A stretch of DNA of 64,000 bases from Coix lacryma-jobi var. lacryma-jobi (GCA_009763385.1 CM019825.1:114385131-114449130), one strand, 5' to 3'; counted from the first letter of the stretch, positions 20,703 to 32,403 are shown. Program-made: numbers and translations. Notes: generated by a model from the letters alone, not told the origin.

Positions 20703-21602
20703 CTAAAACATGGAAACTGCGAATTAGAAGACTGCATAAGGGCTAGTAGGTTATAGTGAGGCGATAGATTTTGATGGATAAGGTGTTACTTGGATCAAAT
20801 CCCTGCTCATGGTCTGGCACTGCCGCTCTGGGAGCGGCACTGCCGGGGCCCGGCACTGTCGCGCAGGGCGCGGCACTGCCGCGCATGGCAGGCCAGATCT
20901 GAGACAAGGAACACCACATCCATCATCTCTACCACTTCCCTATCATCTACAAACCCTTCTACAACCTCTAAATACAATACCCATGGCGCATTTTACAAAT
21001 TAGAAAAAGCTTAGGGTTTGGGATTTTGAACCTTCACCTTGAGAGGAAGGAGAGGGAAGGAGACCCTTGGAGAAGAGGACGATGGAGCAGCACCGAAGGA
21101 GATCCCGAGCAGCACCTCCGGAGGCCGGAGTTGCCGGGGAGCACGGTCGGTGGAGAGGGAGAGCGCGGTCGCTCTTTTCGCCCGAGAGAGAAGAAGGGAG
21201 AGGAGGTCACGGGTGCGGTGAATGGATGAGGGAGAGAGAGAGAGGGAGCCATCGGGTAAGAGTAAGAAAGTTTTCCCTTGGCCCCACTCGGTAACAAACC
21301 GATTCAGTTGAATCGATAAGTCGCGGCACTGCCGCGGCACTGCCGGGGCCCGGCACTTCCGCGCCTGACCCGGCACTGCCGGACAGTTACCTACAGACAG
21401 GTTTATTCTCTACAGCACTATATCTTATTCTTGGAGTGGACAAGTACTAGTTGCATGTTATGACCAGTGACAAGTAATCAATTCAGAACAATGGTCATTC
21501 CAAGCAAGTTTCTTTCACAAAGGTTTTGAAACACAATATATGAAAGTTTTGAAATTGGTTTTACCTAGGTCATTCTAGTAGATCAATCAAGCATGCTAGG
21601 TT
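20703..21602 (-). repeat. Spacer between pol and third ORF of D, with palindrome cassettes
   Basis: Two cassettes of four CGGCACTGCCG-type palindromes lie at about 20815-20884 (including GCGCGGCACTGCCGCGC at 20868-20884) and 21323-21383. Between them, 21010-21290 is GC-rich with open frames on both strands and no recognisable protein. It may be leader sequence of a separate transcript for the third ORF, but nothing shows this directly. Confidence 0.7.
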
Positions 21603-24600
21603 TCAAACTATGTTACGAGAGTCAAGGATATTTAGTTCACTTCTCAAAGCACAAAACCTTGACTCATCTAGAGGCTTAGTGAAGATATCGGCTAGTTGTT
21701 TTGTCGGTGCTCACATGTCCAATGGCGATATCTCCTTTGATTTCATGATCTCTTAAGAAGTGATGTCGGATGTCTATATGTTTGGTTCTTGAGTGACTCA
21801 CTGGGTTGTTTGCAAGTTTTATGGCACTTTCATTGTCACACAGGAGTGGGATATGAGTAAAATGACATCCGAAATCACAAAGGGTTTGCCTCATCCAAAG
21901 TAGTTGCACACAACATGCACCTGCTGCAACATACTCGGCCTCGGCTGTGGAAAGGGCTACACAAATTTTCTTTTTAGAACTCCAAGACACTAAGGAGCGT
22001 CCAAGGAATTGACATGTCCCCGAAGTGCTTTTTCGATCTACCTTGCGACCGGCATAATCGGAATCCGAATAGCCAAGTAGATCAAACTTGGAGCCCTTAG
22101 GATACCACAAGCCAAGGTTTGGAGTGTGAACTAGATATCTCAAGATTCTCTTAACGGCCACTAAGTGACACTCTTTCGGGTTAGCTTGAAATCTAGCACA
22201 CATGCACACACTAAGCATAATATCGAGCCTAGATGCGCATAAGTAGAGTAGAGAGCCGATCATGGAGCGATATACCTTAATGTCCACGGCTTTCCCTTCT
22301 ACGTTGAGATCAATATGCCCATTGGTTGGCATGGGAGTTTTGATAGGCTTGGCGTTCACCATGTCAAACTTCCTTAACATATCATAGGTGTACTTGGTTT
22401 GACAAAGGAAAGTCCCTTCCTTTAATTGCTTGATTTGAAAACCAAGGAAGAACTTGAGCTCACCCATCATAGACATCTCAAATCTCTTAGTCATGATCCT
22501 ACTATACTCATCACAAAAAGATTTGTTAGTACTACCAAATATTATGTCATCGACATATATTTGGCACACAAAGATATCTCCATTGACTTTATGAGTGAAG
22601 AGAGTAGGATCGGCTTTGCCTATTTCCAAGCCTTGTTTGAGCAAGAATTCCTTAAGGCATTCATACCATGCTCTAGGTGCTTGTTTAAGCCCATAGAGTG
22701 CCTTATGGAGTTTGACGACGTGGTTGGGGAACTTGGGATCTTCAAACCCCGGTGGTTGCTCGACATACACCAACTCTTGTATAGGGCCATTGAGAAATGC
22801 ACTCTTCACATCCATTTGATATAGCTTGAAGTTGTGATGGGCTGCATAGGCTAGAAGAATCCGAATGGCTTCAAGCCTTGCAACCGGTGCATATGTTTCT
22901 TCAAAGTCCAAGCCCTCTACTTGAGTGAACCCTTGAGCTACCAATCTTGCCTTGTTCCTTGTCACCACACCTTCTTCATCTTGCTTGTTGCGGAAAACCC
23001 ATTTGGTTCCAATAACATTGGTATTTGGTCTTTCCACAAGTGACCATACTTGATTGCGCTCGAAGTTGTTGAGCTCTTCTTGCATGGCCATCACCCAATC
23101 CGGATCATCCAGGGCTTCTTCTACCTTGAGAGGTTCCAAAGAGGAGACAAACGAGTAATATTGACAGAAATTTGCCAAATGAGAGCGTGTCGTTACCCCT
23201 TTTCGTAGACTCCCAAGAATGTTGTCAACGGGGTGATCCCGTTGAATAGTTTGCTTGAGTCTTGGATGATCAATGGGTTCTGGTTCATCTTCAGCATCCT
23301 CTTCTTCATCTTGCTCGAAGATGGGTTGTAAGTTTACTCCATGAAGTGGAGTGGCTGCAGCTGCTCTGGGTGTACCCGGCACTGCCGGGCTTCGCCCGGC
23401 ACTGCCGGGGACTGTATCTGATCAATCCCAGCAGGAGCTTTAGCTTGAGGACCATCTCGACCAGTAGCCTGCTGTTCTTGTGGTCTAATATCACCAATGG
23501 CTAGTTGCTTGATTGCTTCACAAGGTGGTTCCTCATTACCTACAACAACCTCATCAACTTGCTCTACTTGAGAGCCATTAGTTTCATCAAACGTCACGTC
23601 TATCGCTATTTCAACCTTGCCGGAGGCCTTGTTGAAAACACGATAGGCATGCTCGTTTGATCCATAACCGAGAAGAAAACCTTCATCAACCTTGGATGCG
23701 AACTTAGAGGCTTTGGGCTCCTTGTTCAATATGAAACATTTGCACCCAAATACTCTAAAGTACGACACCTTTGGTTTGTTACCGGTGAGCACCTCATAGG
23801 AGGTCTTCTTTCTTCTCTTGTGGAGGTAGAAGCGGTTGATTGCATGGCAAGCGGTATTGACGGCTTCGGCCCAAAAGATGTCCGGCGTCTTGTACTCATC
23901 TAGCATCGTCCTTGCCATGTCAATGAGTGTTCTATTCTTCCTCTCCACCATGCCATTTTGTTGAGGGGTGTATGGAACTGAAAATTCATGCTTGATGCCC
24001 TCTTCATCAAGAAACTCATCCACTTGGGTGTTTCGGAATTCGGTTCCGTTGTCGCTACGAACTTTCTTGATGTTGAAACCGAATTCCCTTTGAGCTCTTC
24101 GTATGAACATCTTCACCTTCTCTTGCACTACACTTTTGTCATGCATAAAGAATACCCAAGTGAAACGAGAAAAATCATCAACAATAACAAGACCATGTTT
24201 GTTACCGCCGATGCTAAGGTAGGCAACCGGTCCAAAGAGGTCCATGTGGATCAACTCCAATGGATGAGTAGTAGTGTCATAGCTCTTCGGTGGGTGAGGT
24301 ACGCCTACTTGTTTTCCGGCTTGGCAAGCTCCACATACTCTGTCTTTCTCAAAATCAACATTGGTTAGTCCTAGGATGTGATTGTCCTTTTGAAGTTTGG
24401 CCAAGTTCCTCATCCCAACATGAGCTAGTCGGCGATGCCATAACCAACCCATGCTAGATTTTGCCACTAAACAAGTCTCAAGTTTGGCTTCACTTTTGTT
24501 GAAATCAACTAAGTAAAGCTTCCCTTTCAAACGACCCGTAAAGACAATAGAGGAATCCTCCCTTCTAAAGACTTCCACACCCTCATCCGTAAAGAGACAA

Positions 24601-24863
24601 TTGAAACCCATTCCACATAATTGTGAAACGGATAGCAAGTTGTAACTCAACGAATCAACATGTAAGACATTAGTAATTGAATGCTCAAGTGTAATAGCAA
24701 CTTTACCAAGACCTAACACATCCCCCTTGGAGTTATCACCGAATATGATGTTTTCGCTTGCATTTGAAGTTGGGGAATATGATGAGAACATACTCCTTTC
24801 TCCGGTCATATGATTTGTACATCCGCTATCAAGCACCCAACTTGATCCACCGGAGGAGTATGC
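21603..24863 (-). pseudogene. pol: Sirevirus D pol (PR-IN-RT-RH) with two frameshifts
   Basis: The minus frame starts after the gag-pol junction (AYSSGGSSWVLDSGC). Integrase (24869-23334) has WHRRLAHVG...CGACQAGKQ, then DLFGPVAYLSIGG, VRSDNGTEF and NGMVERKNR. The RT/RNase H frame (23382-21676) has KLYQMDVKSAFLNG, YGLKQAPRAWYE, intact YVDD in QIYVDDIIFGS, and RNase H blocks YSDSDYAG, ALSTAEAEYVA and CDNESAIKLA. The IN and RT frames differ, and the change falls exactly at two CCCGGCACTGCCGGG palindromes (23375-23409). A second frameshift near 21707, from one extra A, removes the normal QLADIFTKPLDE end. The catalytic residues I checked are present, so decay is recent. Confidence 0.93.
23375..23409. 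repeat. Two CCCGGCACTGCCGGG palindromes inside pol of D
   Basis: Perfect 15-bp palindromes lie at 23375-23389 and 23395-23409, in the linker between integrase and RT. The reading frame changes here. Element C has no such motif in the corresponding linker (about 42100-42360). Confidence 0.9.
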
Positions 24864-24876
24864 CTGCAAGACAAGT
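24864..24876 (-). promoter_or_regulatory. Splice-acceptor-like motif at gag-pol junction of D
   Basis: The minus strand reads TAA (gag stop, 24879-24877), then ACTTGTCTTGCAG, then GCA TAC as the first pol codons. Element C has ACTTGTTTTGTAG at the identical spacing of 13 nt, which puts pol in the +1 frame relative to gag. Confidence 0.45.
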
Positions 24877-27780
24877 TTAGTTCCTAGGTTTAGGTCCCCA
24901 ATTGATATTGGGGCCTTGCAAGTTAGTCACAAGTATCTTAGGAACCCAAATGCACTTGTCGGTTGTCCTCTTGTTATCACTAACATACTTTGCAACAACT
25001 TTACCACTGTTGTTGTGTACTAAAATGTAACAAGATGACATGCTCTTCCTTGGGGCTTCTATCTTGGGTTGATGTGCAAACTTGTTCTTGGTCACCCAAA
25101 TAGATTCCTTTGGTTTCTGAGATTCTTGCTTTGGGTTGCGTACCTGCTTGTGCTATGTGTGAGACTGAGCAGAAGGCAAACTGGTAGACTTCCCTTTCTT
25201 GGGGCGCGGCACTGCCGGCCTGGGGGCGGCACTGCCGGGGTCCGGCACTGCCGCCTTCTGGCGCGGCACTGCCGCGGTCTGTGCAGGCTGAACTGTACCA
25301 ATCTGACCCTTCTTCTCAAACCTCACACACTCATAGCCATTCACTGTCCTTCTTCCATTAGTCTTGGCTCCTTTTTCGTGCCCCAACCCATCTTTTATGG
25401 AAGGACGCCGTCCATTCTTGAACTTGGGCTTGCTCTTCTCTTGAGTCTTCTCATTAGCACATGTGGTAGACTTGACACAACCATTTGCAATGATATTTGT
25501 CAATCTTGCTATCTCCTTTCTCATGGCCTCCATGTTCACAAGGTTAGTGGAATAGATATTTAAATCAACATTATAGCATTTTCCACAACCTTCACTAGTG
25601 GAGGGAATAGAGGTGACATTTGCTTTAGGAAGAGTTGAGTTGCTTTCCCAAAGAAGATTATATTGCAACTCAAGTTCTTTGTGCTTTTCATCTAAGCCAC
25701 AATACTTTTCCTTGAGTGCAATATGGGCCTTCCTTAGGGAACCATGTTCATCTTGCTCTTTGGCCAAGGCCTCGTGCAAGACGTCCAACTCACTTCTCTC
25801 TAATGCAAGAGCTTCCTTGCAAGCAATGTAGAGGTCCTCTTGTTTTATGAGAGCATCCTCACTTATTGCTAGCTCGGCTTGTACACATTCTAGTTCCTCC
25901 ATTAGTTTAGTGATATAGAGTTTGGTTTTCTTATCCAACCTTTTAGTTATCATGTTTATCTCTTCATCACTAGAATCATCATTACTAGAGGAATCACTAA
26001 GTTCACTACTAGAGATGTCACTAGGTGGAAGAGAGGTTTTAGAAGTGTGAGCGTTTTTCACCTTCTCTTTCTTGGCCATGAGACAAGTGTGGGAGTTGCA
26101 ATCATCATCATCGGACAAGTTGTTGAATAGTCTTAGTGAAGGAGATGACTTTTGAAATGCTATTGTTGCTATCTTCTCATCTTCTTCACTTGAGGTTTGT
26201 GCGGTTGAATCCCATTCATGTCCAATGTGAGCTTCTCCCATGTATCTCTTGTTGTGTTTCTTGTAAGTGCCTTTGTCATCTTTCTTGCCCTTGTTGAAGT
26301 TGTCCTTCTTCTCATGTGGACAATGTGCTATGAAATGGTCGGTGCTTCCACAATTGTAGCAAGTTCTTTTCTTCTTGTTTGAAAACCTTCTCTTTACAAA
26401 CTTGTAACCTTCCTTCTTGAGCCCCTTGCGGTATCTTCTCATGAAAAAAGCTATATCACCAATTTCTTCAAATTCTTCACCATCACTTTCACTTCCACAA
26501 GATGATGATGTGTTGTCCTCAACTTCAATTTTCTTCTTTTGTTGCTTGGGCTTGCTTGTAGAGGCTTGCTTGCTTGATTTTGTCTTGCTTGATGTTGCTT
26601 GCCTTGATGGCTTGCTAGCCTTAAGTGCCACATCCTTGATCTTCATCCCATCTAGCCTAGCTTGCAACTCTCCAAGCTTCCTTCTCTCATTTGCCTCTTC
26701 TCTTTGCATATCAAATGTGATAATCCTTCCAAGCACATCACTAGGTGTGAATTGCTCAAACTTCTTCTTGTCCCTAATCAATGTCACTACGGTCTCATTT
26801 CTAGGTGAGTATGCCTCTAACATGATCTTCACAACCTTGTGATCATTGATTTCATTTCCACCTAGCCCTCTAATCTTACCAACAATCACCATCAATCTAT
26901 CAAACATCTCTTGAGGACCTTCACCATCACAAATCACAAACCGGTTGAGCTTAGCCATCAATAAGTCAATCTTGGATTGCCTCACTTTGTCAACCCCGTC
27001 ATGAGCTATATGCAATGTGTCCCAAATCTCCTTTGCAACCTCAACTCCCATGACCTTGTTGTACTCATCACCATCCAAGGCACTAAGCAACACACTAGTG
27101 GCTTGGGCATTGAGATGAATGTTGCGGAATTCATCTTGAGTGGGGCTCTTTGGATCAACCGGTGCTTCAAGTCCATTGTGCACTATCTCCCAAATACCTG
27201 GATGGAGACCAATAAGATAGGTCTTCATAATGTGCTTCCACTTGGCAAAGTTAGTCTCGTCGAAATGAGGTAACTTGCCCGCGGGCACATTGATGAGAGG
27301 CCTAGAGTCATGGTTAGTCATAGAAGAATGGTTAAAGGATACTTCTTTATATGACTTCTTCATCTCCTCCTTCTTCTTGTTGTCCTTATGTGTGTAGGAG
27401 AAGTGATCATCTCCATCTTCGGTGCTACTTGAGTCATCACTCAAGTTCACACTCTTCTTTGCTTGGAGCTCTTCCTCCTTCTTCTTTTCTTCTCTTCTCT
27501 TGGCTCTTTCTTCTCTTCTAATCCTTCTCTCTTCTTTTCTTTGAGCCTTTTCTTCTTTTGCTTTGAGAGCCGCTGCATCTTCTCTTGCTTTGGCTCTAGC
27601 TTCTCTTCTCAATCTTCTTTCCTCCTTTCTTCTTGTGAGCTCTCCGGCCGACACACCCATTTGAGGAGGTGCCTTCTCACTTGCTGTGGAGAGACTTTCA
27701 TTGCTGCTAGCGGTGTGCATTTCCACTTCAGGTGTGGGTTGCACAATGCTAATGTTACCCGTTCCTCCGCCGGTGGCCAT
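24877..27780 (-). pseudogene. gag: Sirevirus D gag, one internal stop
   Basis: A single minus frame runs from ATG at 27780 to TAA at 24877, about 967 codons. One in-frame TAG at 25153-25155 truncates it after codon 875. The N-terminus has a Glu/Arg/Lys coiled coil (RRKEERRLRREARAKAR...). The UBN2 region has KLPHFDETNFAKWKHIMKTY. A zinc knuckle CYNCGSTDHFIAHC lies near residue 475, followed by an acidic/Ser linker, a second coiled coil, and the Sirevirus C-terminus (...WVPKILVTNLQGPN...). Near residues 835-860 a Pro/Ala/Val-rich insert is encoded by four CGGCACTGCCG palindromes, which relatives lack. Confidence 0.92.
25203..25272. repeat. Four-palindrome cassette inside gag of D
   Basis: Four copies of CGGCACTGCCG about 18-20 bp apart lie in frame within gag and encode AVPRQKAAVPDPGSAAPRP-type sequence. 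Gag of C has no equivalent. Confidence 0.9.
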
Positions 27781-27814
27781 TCTCTCGCACGGTGAAGTGC
27801 TGCTGAGAGACCAG

Positions 27815-27826
27815 GCTCTGATACCA
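27815..27826 (-). promoter_or_regulatory. Primer-binding site of Sirevirus D
   Basis: On the minus strand TGGTATCAGAGC begins 2 nt after the 5' LTR end (27829). It is the same initiator-Met tRNA site as in element A. Confidence 0.95.
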
Positions 27827-27828
27827 CT

Positions 27829-29099
27829 TGTAAGGACCTGTGTGGCCTAGAGGGGGGTGAATAGGCCTGTCAAAAATCATAGCTCAAAACTTAATTAGAT
27901 AAGCCCGGCACTACCGCTCTGTGCCCGGCACTGCCGCTGCCCGGCACTGCCGGCCCCAGCGCGGTACTGCCGCGCAGTGTGAGACCAGAAGCTGCAATTC
28001 GAAATCCAGCCACAACTAACTGATTCTATATGAATAGAAATGCTACAACAAGTTCTATGAACCAGCAGAACCAACTACTCCAAGCCAAATAAGAGGAATA
28101 AAGTAGATCGGGCCAAACCCTAGAATCTATCACAAGCTCATGAATATGAAGAATGAAACTAAGCAAGCACAAGAGACAAGTGATTTATCCTGTGGTTCAG
28201 TTCGCCACCAAGGCTTGCCTACCTCCACGTTGTTGAGGTTGACCACTTAGGTCATGAGGTTTGCAACTCTACCTCGTTCTCAAGTCAAGGAACCAAATCC
28301 TTGAGGTGAGGGGTAATAATACTAGCTGAACAATCGATTACAAACCTCCCTAGGCCGCCACACAAGTTGGCAAGGCTCTAGGGTGACGCCTAGCCAGCTA
28401 GGGTTCCAAGAACCCAAGAGTAATAGAAGCAAATCCACCGGCTATGGCTCAAATCAAGTGCTCTAGGAAGTAGATCTCAGCTAGGGCTTCTCTTTGATGA
28501 AGGTTTAAGCCTCTCAATCACTTGGAATCAATGGAAATCAAAGGATTGGTGAGAGGGGAGTTGAGAGCCTTCAATGGGGAAGAAAGAAGCTTGTCTGGAG
28601 GTAGGTGACGAGTTATGGTCGTGGATAACCGTTGGGGTGGCAGGGAGATGGAGTAAATATCTCCTCCCTGCCAACGGTTACAATAAGTCGCGGCAGTGTC
28701 GGCCGAAGCCCGGCAGTGCCGCGGCCCGGCACTGCCGCGACAAGAGCGGCACTACCGCGCCTACCAATCAGACAGGGTTGGATTGGAATTCAGTGCAGCT
28801 GTCTTTGGTTAGAAACATGGATGGCTTGGGTTGGTTTGAGCACATGTCATTCAGCCATAGCAATGTATTTGCATTCCCCCTTGATAGTACGGCATTCCTA
28901 TAACTCAAATTCAAATGAAAAAGCTTGATATATCACTTTGAGTCCGGATCCGATGAAATGTAGTATGGGGGGTCCACCAACGTACATACACCATCCTTTC
29001 TTATCATAACCTGCTTATCAACTTCATGAATCTCATTAGTTCTCCAATCGTGTGGTCATTATCACCAAAACCCACAATTAGGGCTTGATTGCACTTACA
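27829..29099 (-). repeat. 5' LTR of Sirevirus D
   Basis: 1271 bp, a near-identical copy of 17195-18466. It would drive the minus-strand genomic RNA. It abuts TSD GAAAG at 29100. Confidence 0.95.
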
Positions 29100-29104
29100 G
29101 AAAG

Positions 29105-29387
29105 CAACATCGCAAGATTATGGGGTCAAGTTTGGAAAAGTCCCATTGCTATGTGATAATGAGAGCGTCGTCAAAATAGCCACCAACCCGGTTCAACATT
29201 CAAGGACAAAGCATATTGATATAAGGCATCATTTCATTAGAGATCATCAAGCCAAGAAGGACATATCTATTGAGAGTGTGGGCACTGATGATCAACTTGC
29301 TGACATCTTCACCAAGCACTAGATGAGAGAAGATTTTGCAAGCTAAGAAATGAATTGAACATCCTTGATTTCTCCAACATGAGTTGA
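29105..29387 (+). pseudogene. pol: Sirevirus A pol, part 3: RNase H C-terminus
   Basis: Resumes the RNase H of element A after Sirevirus D: VPLLCDNESVVKIATNPVQH, SRTKHIDIRHHFIRDH, then DDQLADIFTK. A missing base at about 29320 turns the usual TKPLDE into TKH-stop. The remaining frame runs on (RFCKLRNELNILDF) to a natural stop at 29385-29387. Confidence 0.9.
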
Positions 29388-30380
29388 ATGCAACCCCACT
29401 TATGACATGCCTCTCCTCCGACAAAACAAAGGTGAAATTGTTTGGCATGTGCATACATTCTTATTAGGTTGTGCTCTAGTTCATATAGCCATTCTTTTAC
29501 TTGCTTAAGTTCATTCATGGCAACTCAAATGAATTTGAAGTCTATATGGTTCCACTATTGCTTCTATGTTTGACTTGATCTAGTGGAAGCATATAACTTG
29601 CTTGTGAGCTTGTAACTCTAATGTTTAATCTAGCAAGTGAGAAGTAAGTGTCTAACCAACGTGAGTAAGATAACCTTTGGGAAATGTGTGAAAAAAGCTT
29701 ACTCTAGAGCAAACCGTATTAAATGTCTTATGATCATAATCTAGGTTAAGTCATATCTTGTCTTACGTTTTCATCTCCCTATGTGGATCTCCTTTCTCTT
29801 TGCCAAAATCTTTTATGATAATTGTTGACAAAGGGCGAGAAAAATGCTAAGATGTTGCATACAAAGATGAAGATAAAGGATACTTGAGCATACAAATAGG
29901 GGGAGCAAGCTCATAAGTATGTATTGTTGCATTTTGAAATGTGCATATTCATATGTTTGTTTGCATTGCATAAGCTATTATTTTGATATCCATGCTTATG
30001 TGATGAATGCTAGTGATAAGATATGTTTGATGAATTGCTTACTAGCATGGTAACTAGACATACATACTCTTGTTTCAAGTGGTTCAAGAACGTTTCAATA
30101 ATGTTGATCTCATGGGGTTCTTGAGCTTTGATGTTTGTCTAGTGTCAAATGGTGCTAAGGATGGTATAATATGTGCACTCTGATTGGTATCACGCTTCAA
30201 AGGTCCATTCTTATGCCTTAGCATCATTATTGGTAGTATTGCTCATCTATACTTCATATCCAGACATGTGTGCTAAATTTTAAAATCAAACTCTATAGCA
30301 CATATGTAGGGGGAGCAAATACTATCAATATGGTTACTATATTAAAATCATATATCTTTGTATAGATTTTCATCAATTAC
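29388..30380 (+). other. 3' untranslated region of Sirevirus A
   Basis: About 1 kb AT-rich with no third ORF, unlike element D. AGGGGGAGCAA tracts near 29898 and 30307 precede the true PPT, again a multiple-PPT layout. Confidence 0.7.
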
Positions 30381-30395
30381 CAAAAAGGGGGAGGT
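30381..30395 (+). promoter_or_regulatory. Polypurine tract of Sirevirus A
   Basis: CAAAAAGGGGGAGGT directly precedes the TGAAAG start of the 3' LTR, as expected for plus-strand priming. Confidence 0.9.
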
Positions 30396-32122
30396 TGAAA
30401 GCCCCAGTTTGATTTTGGTTAATTGATGAAACCTATTTGGTCTAATCCTATTGCTAAGCATGTGTGTAGCTGATGAGAAAGGATTACGACCAAGCCTTTG
30501 ATGGAGCTAGCTAAATGGCAACCATGATGGATGGTGATGGCCACAAGTTCTCAAGTGTTCATATGCTCTATCTTTGGTGAAATGGAGAAGGGAAAAGATG
30601 CCATTGCTCAAGTTGAGACTTTAGTTTTATCTTTTCTCTTGACTAATAGGCAAGCCGGACTATCAAGTGGAATGCATTTGAGGCCAGCTAGATGTGGAGA
30701 AAAGTGTTCATGACGTCTAACATCTAGCGCTTGAGAGACACCATGCAGTCATGAACACATAGAGGTGCTGAGTGTGGTCGGTAGTACCAACCATGGAGGT
30801 CGGTAGTACTGCCCAAGCGTGTTGCGTGCAATGCTCTCTGGATAGGGTCTCAGTTGACCTAGCGGTAGTACCGCTATAGAGCCGGTACTACCGGGCACGG
30901 TAGTACCAACCCTCTGGTCGGTAGTACCGAGGGTCCAGGATCTTTTTTCACCCTCTCTATGTGTGGTCTGACTTGGTCTGGCGGTTGTACCGCCATAGGG
31001 TCGGTAGTACCGACCCTCGGTAGTATCGTCGTCCGAAGGCAGTTCAAAATGCTCTCTGAGTATGTCTCAGTTTGGCCTGGCGGTAGTACCGCCATAAGGC
31101 CGGTACTATCGGCCCCCGGTGGTACCGACCAGTTGGTCGGTGCTTCCCTCAGGTCAACAGGTTGTGTAACGGCCATTTTCAGGTAGTCGGTACTACCGGC
31201 CTAGGGGGTCGGTACTACCGACCGTGACGCAGAAGGTGACTTTTATAAATTGCCGCCCGATCGGCTTCTAACCGTTACCTCTCTGTTTCTTCTGACCTAA
31301 GACAAGAAAGAGAGCTCCCAAGTGTTGACCAAGCTCCTCTCTCTCCCCCTTTGATTCCAGAGTGAATCTCTTGCAAGCTTTAAGCTAGGGAAGTGAGATT
31401 AGAGAGTGAGAAGCATCAATCTACGTCTTGAGCACTTGGATCTTACATCTCTCCGGCTTGATTTGTGTTCTTTACTCTTGGGTTCTTGGAACCCTAGCCG
31501 GTTAGGTGTTATTCGGTTGTTGCCCGTGATTGACTCATTTGTGAGGGCACTCCGAAGTGTTTGTATTACCCTCGTGATTCTTAGTGAAGAAACTCGGCTA
31601 GCCTTTGTGATTGCTTGAGTGAGGCAAGGAGGTGAAAGAGACTCCGACCTTTGTGGTCACCTCAACAACGAGGACGTAGGCACTTCTTAGTGAAGTGGTC
31701 GAACCTCGAGATAAATCTTGTGTCCCGTGTGCTTATTGGATTTGCTTCTTGGGTTATTTCGTTTGCACTTGTGTTCTTCGTGTTCTTCCTCCCTCCTCTC
31801 TCATTCTTAGCTGTGGGAAGGCTCGATCTACACTTTTGGGAGGAGCCACTACTTGGATAAGGTATAAACTTCATCTACATCTCCTAGGGAAACATTGGTA
31901 TAAGCTAGATTCATTTTTGCATCTTTTCTATCTCGATTTCGTAGTCGTTCCTAGGTTGTCAGTAGTCCCGACCCTTGGAGCCGGTAGTACCGACCTCGGT
32001 AGTACCGACCCCTATAGTCGGTGGTACCGACTGTACGATCTTATATCCATTTTGAGCTTTGAGTTTCATGATTATAGATTTTTAAATAGACTATTCACCC
32101 CCCTAGCCATTCAGACCTTTCA
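30396..32122 (+). repeat. 3' LTR of Sirevirus A
   Basis: The LTR is 1727 bp with the same ends as the 5' LTR. It has one more palindrome unit (about 30957-31060) than its sister. It contains perfect palindromes such as TGGCGGTAGTACCGCCA at 31078-31094. Its right edge abuts TSD GAGGT. Confidence 0.95.
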
Positions 32123-32403
32123 GAGGTCGACCAGCACGGGGAGATGAAAAGGGGGCATGACATGACATCAGCGAACGAAAGTGTTCGCTAATGCGAACTC
32201 TCCTCGGGCCTTTCGCAGAGCCCGAGAGGAGTCAGGAATAACGTCGGGGACATGTCTAGCCCCAAAACTCCTTTTGGGGGAGGCGTGGAGCCCCGAGCCT
32301 TCCTCTTGTTGTGAGGGGCTTCCCTTGGAGTGGCGCTTCTACCACCCGAAGTCGAGCAGGATTGTGGTCGCCATGCAGAAGATCCCCTATCGGGCGCGCC
32401 AAC
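32123..32403 (-). other. PBS and leader of the Tat-like gypsy element
   Basis: On the minus strand GTTGGCGCGCCC directly follows the LTR (32404). It carries TGGCGCGCC, the type of primer site used by many plant Tat-clade elements. GC-rich non-coding leader follows up to the Sirevirus A insertion. Confidence 0.6.

Larger units (their letters stand above)
17195..29099 (-). mobile_element. Sirevirus D (Ty1/copia), young, with third ORF
   Basis: An 11.9-kb minus-strand element is bounded by TSD GAAAG (17190-17194 and 29100-29104). LTRs (17195-18466 and 27829-29099) start TGTAAGGACC and end GCACTTACA. I count about 19 differences in 1.27 kb (about 1.5%). The PBS is at 27826-27815 (minus) and a PPT abuts 18467. 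In minus order it holds gag (27780-24877), pol (24863-21603) and an intact ORF in the envelope position (20702-19146). Pol has frameshifts and gag one stop, so it is not fully functional. It lies inside the RNase H region of Sirevirus A. Confidence 0.96.
7288..32122 (+). mobile_element. Sirevirus A (Ty1/copia), full length, split by two insertions
   Basis: The 5' LTR (7288-8911) and 3' LTR (30396-32122) both begin TGAAAGCC and end CTTTCA. The flanking TSD is GAGGT (7283-7287 and 32123-32127). A PBS TGGTATCAGAGC lies at 8914 and a PPT at 30381-30395. The order is gag, then pol as PR-IN-RT-RH, which is the copia order. Pol is interrupted by a solo LTR (12512-15807) and by Sirevirus D (17195-29099). 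Without these, A is about 9.6 kb. Sister LTRs differ by about 4-5% by eye. Stops and frameshifts make it non-autonomous now. Confidence 0.95.

Noticed and set aside
30391..30395. The last five bases of the PPT of element A (GAGGT) equal its TSD
   Set aside because: A 5-bp match can arise by chance, and the TSD is independently present on both flanks. No mechanism is needed.
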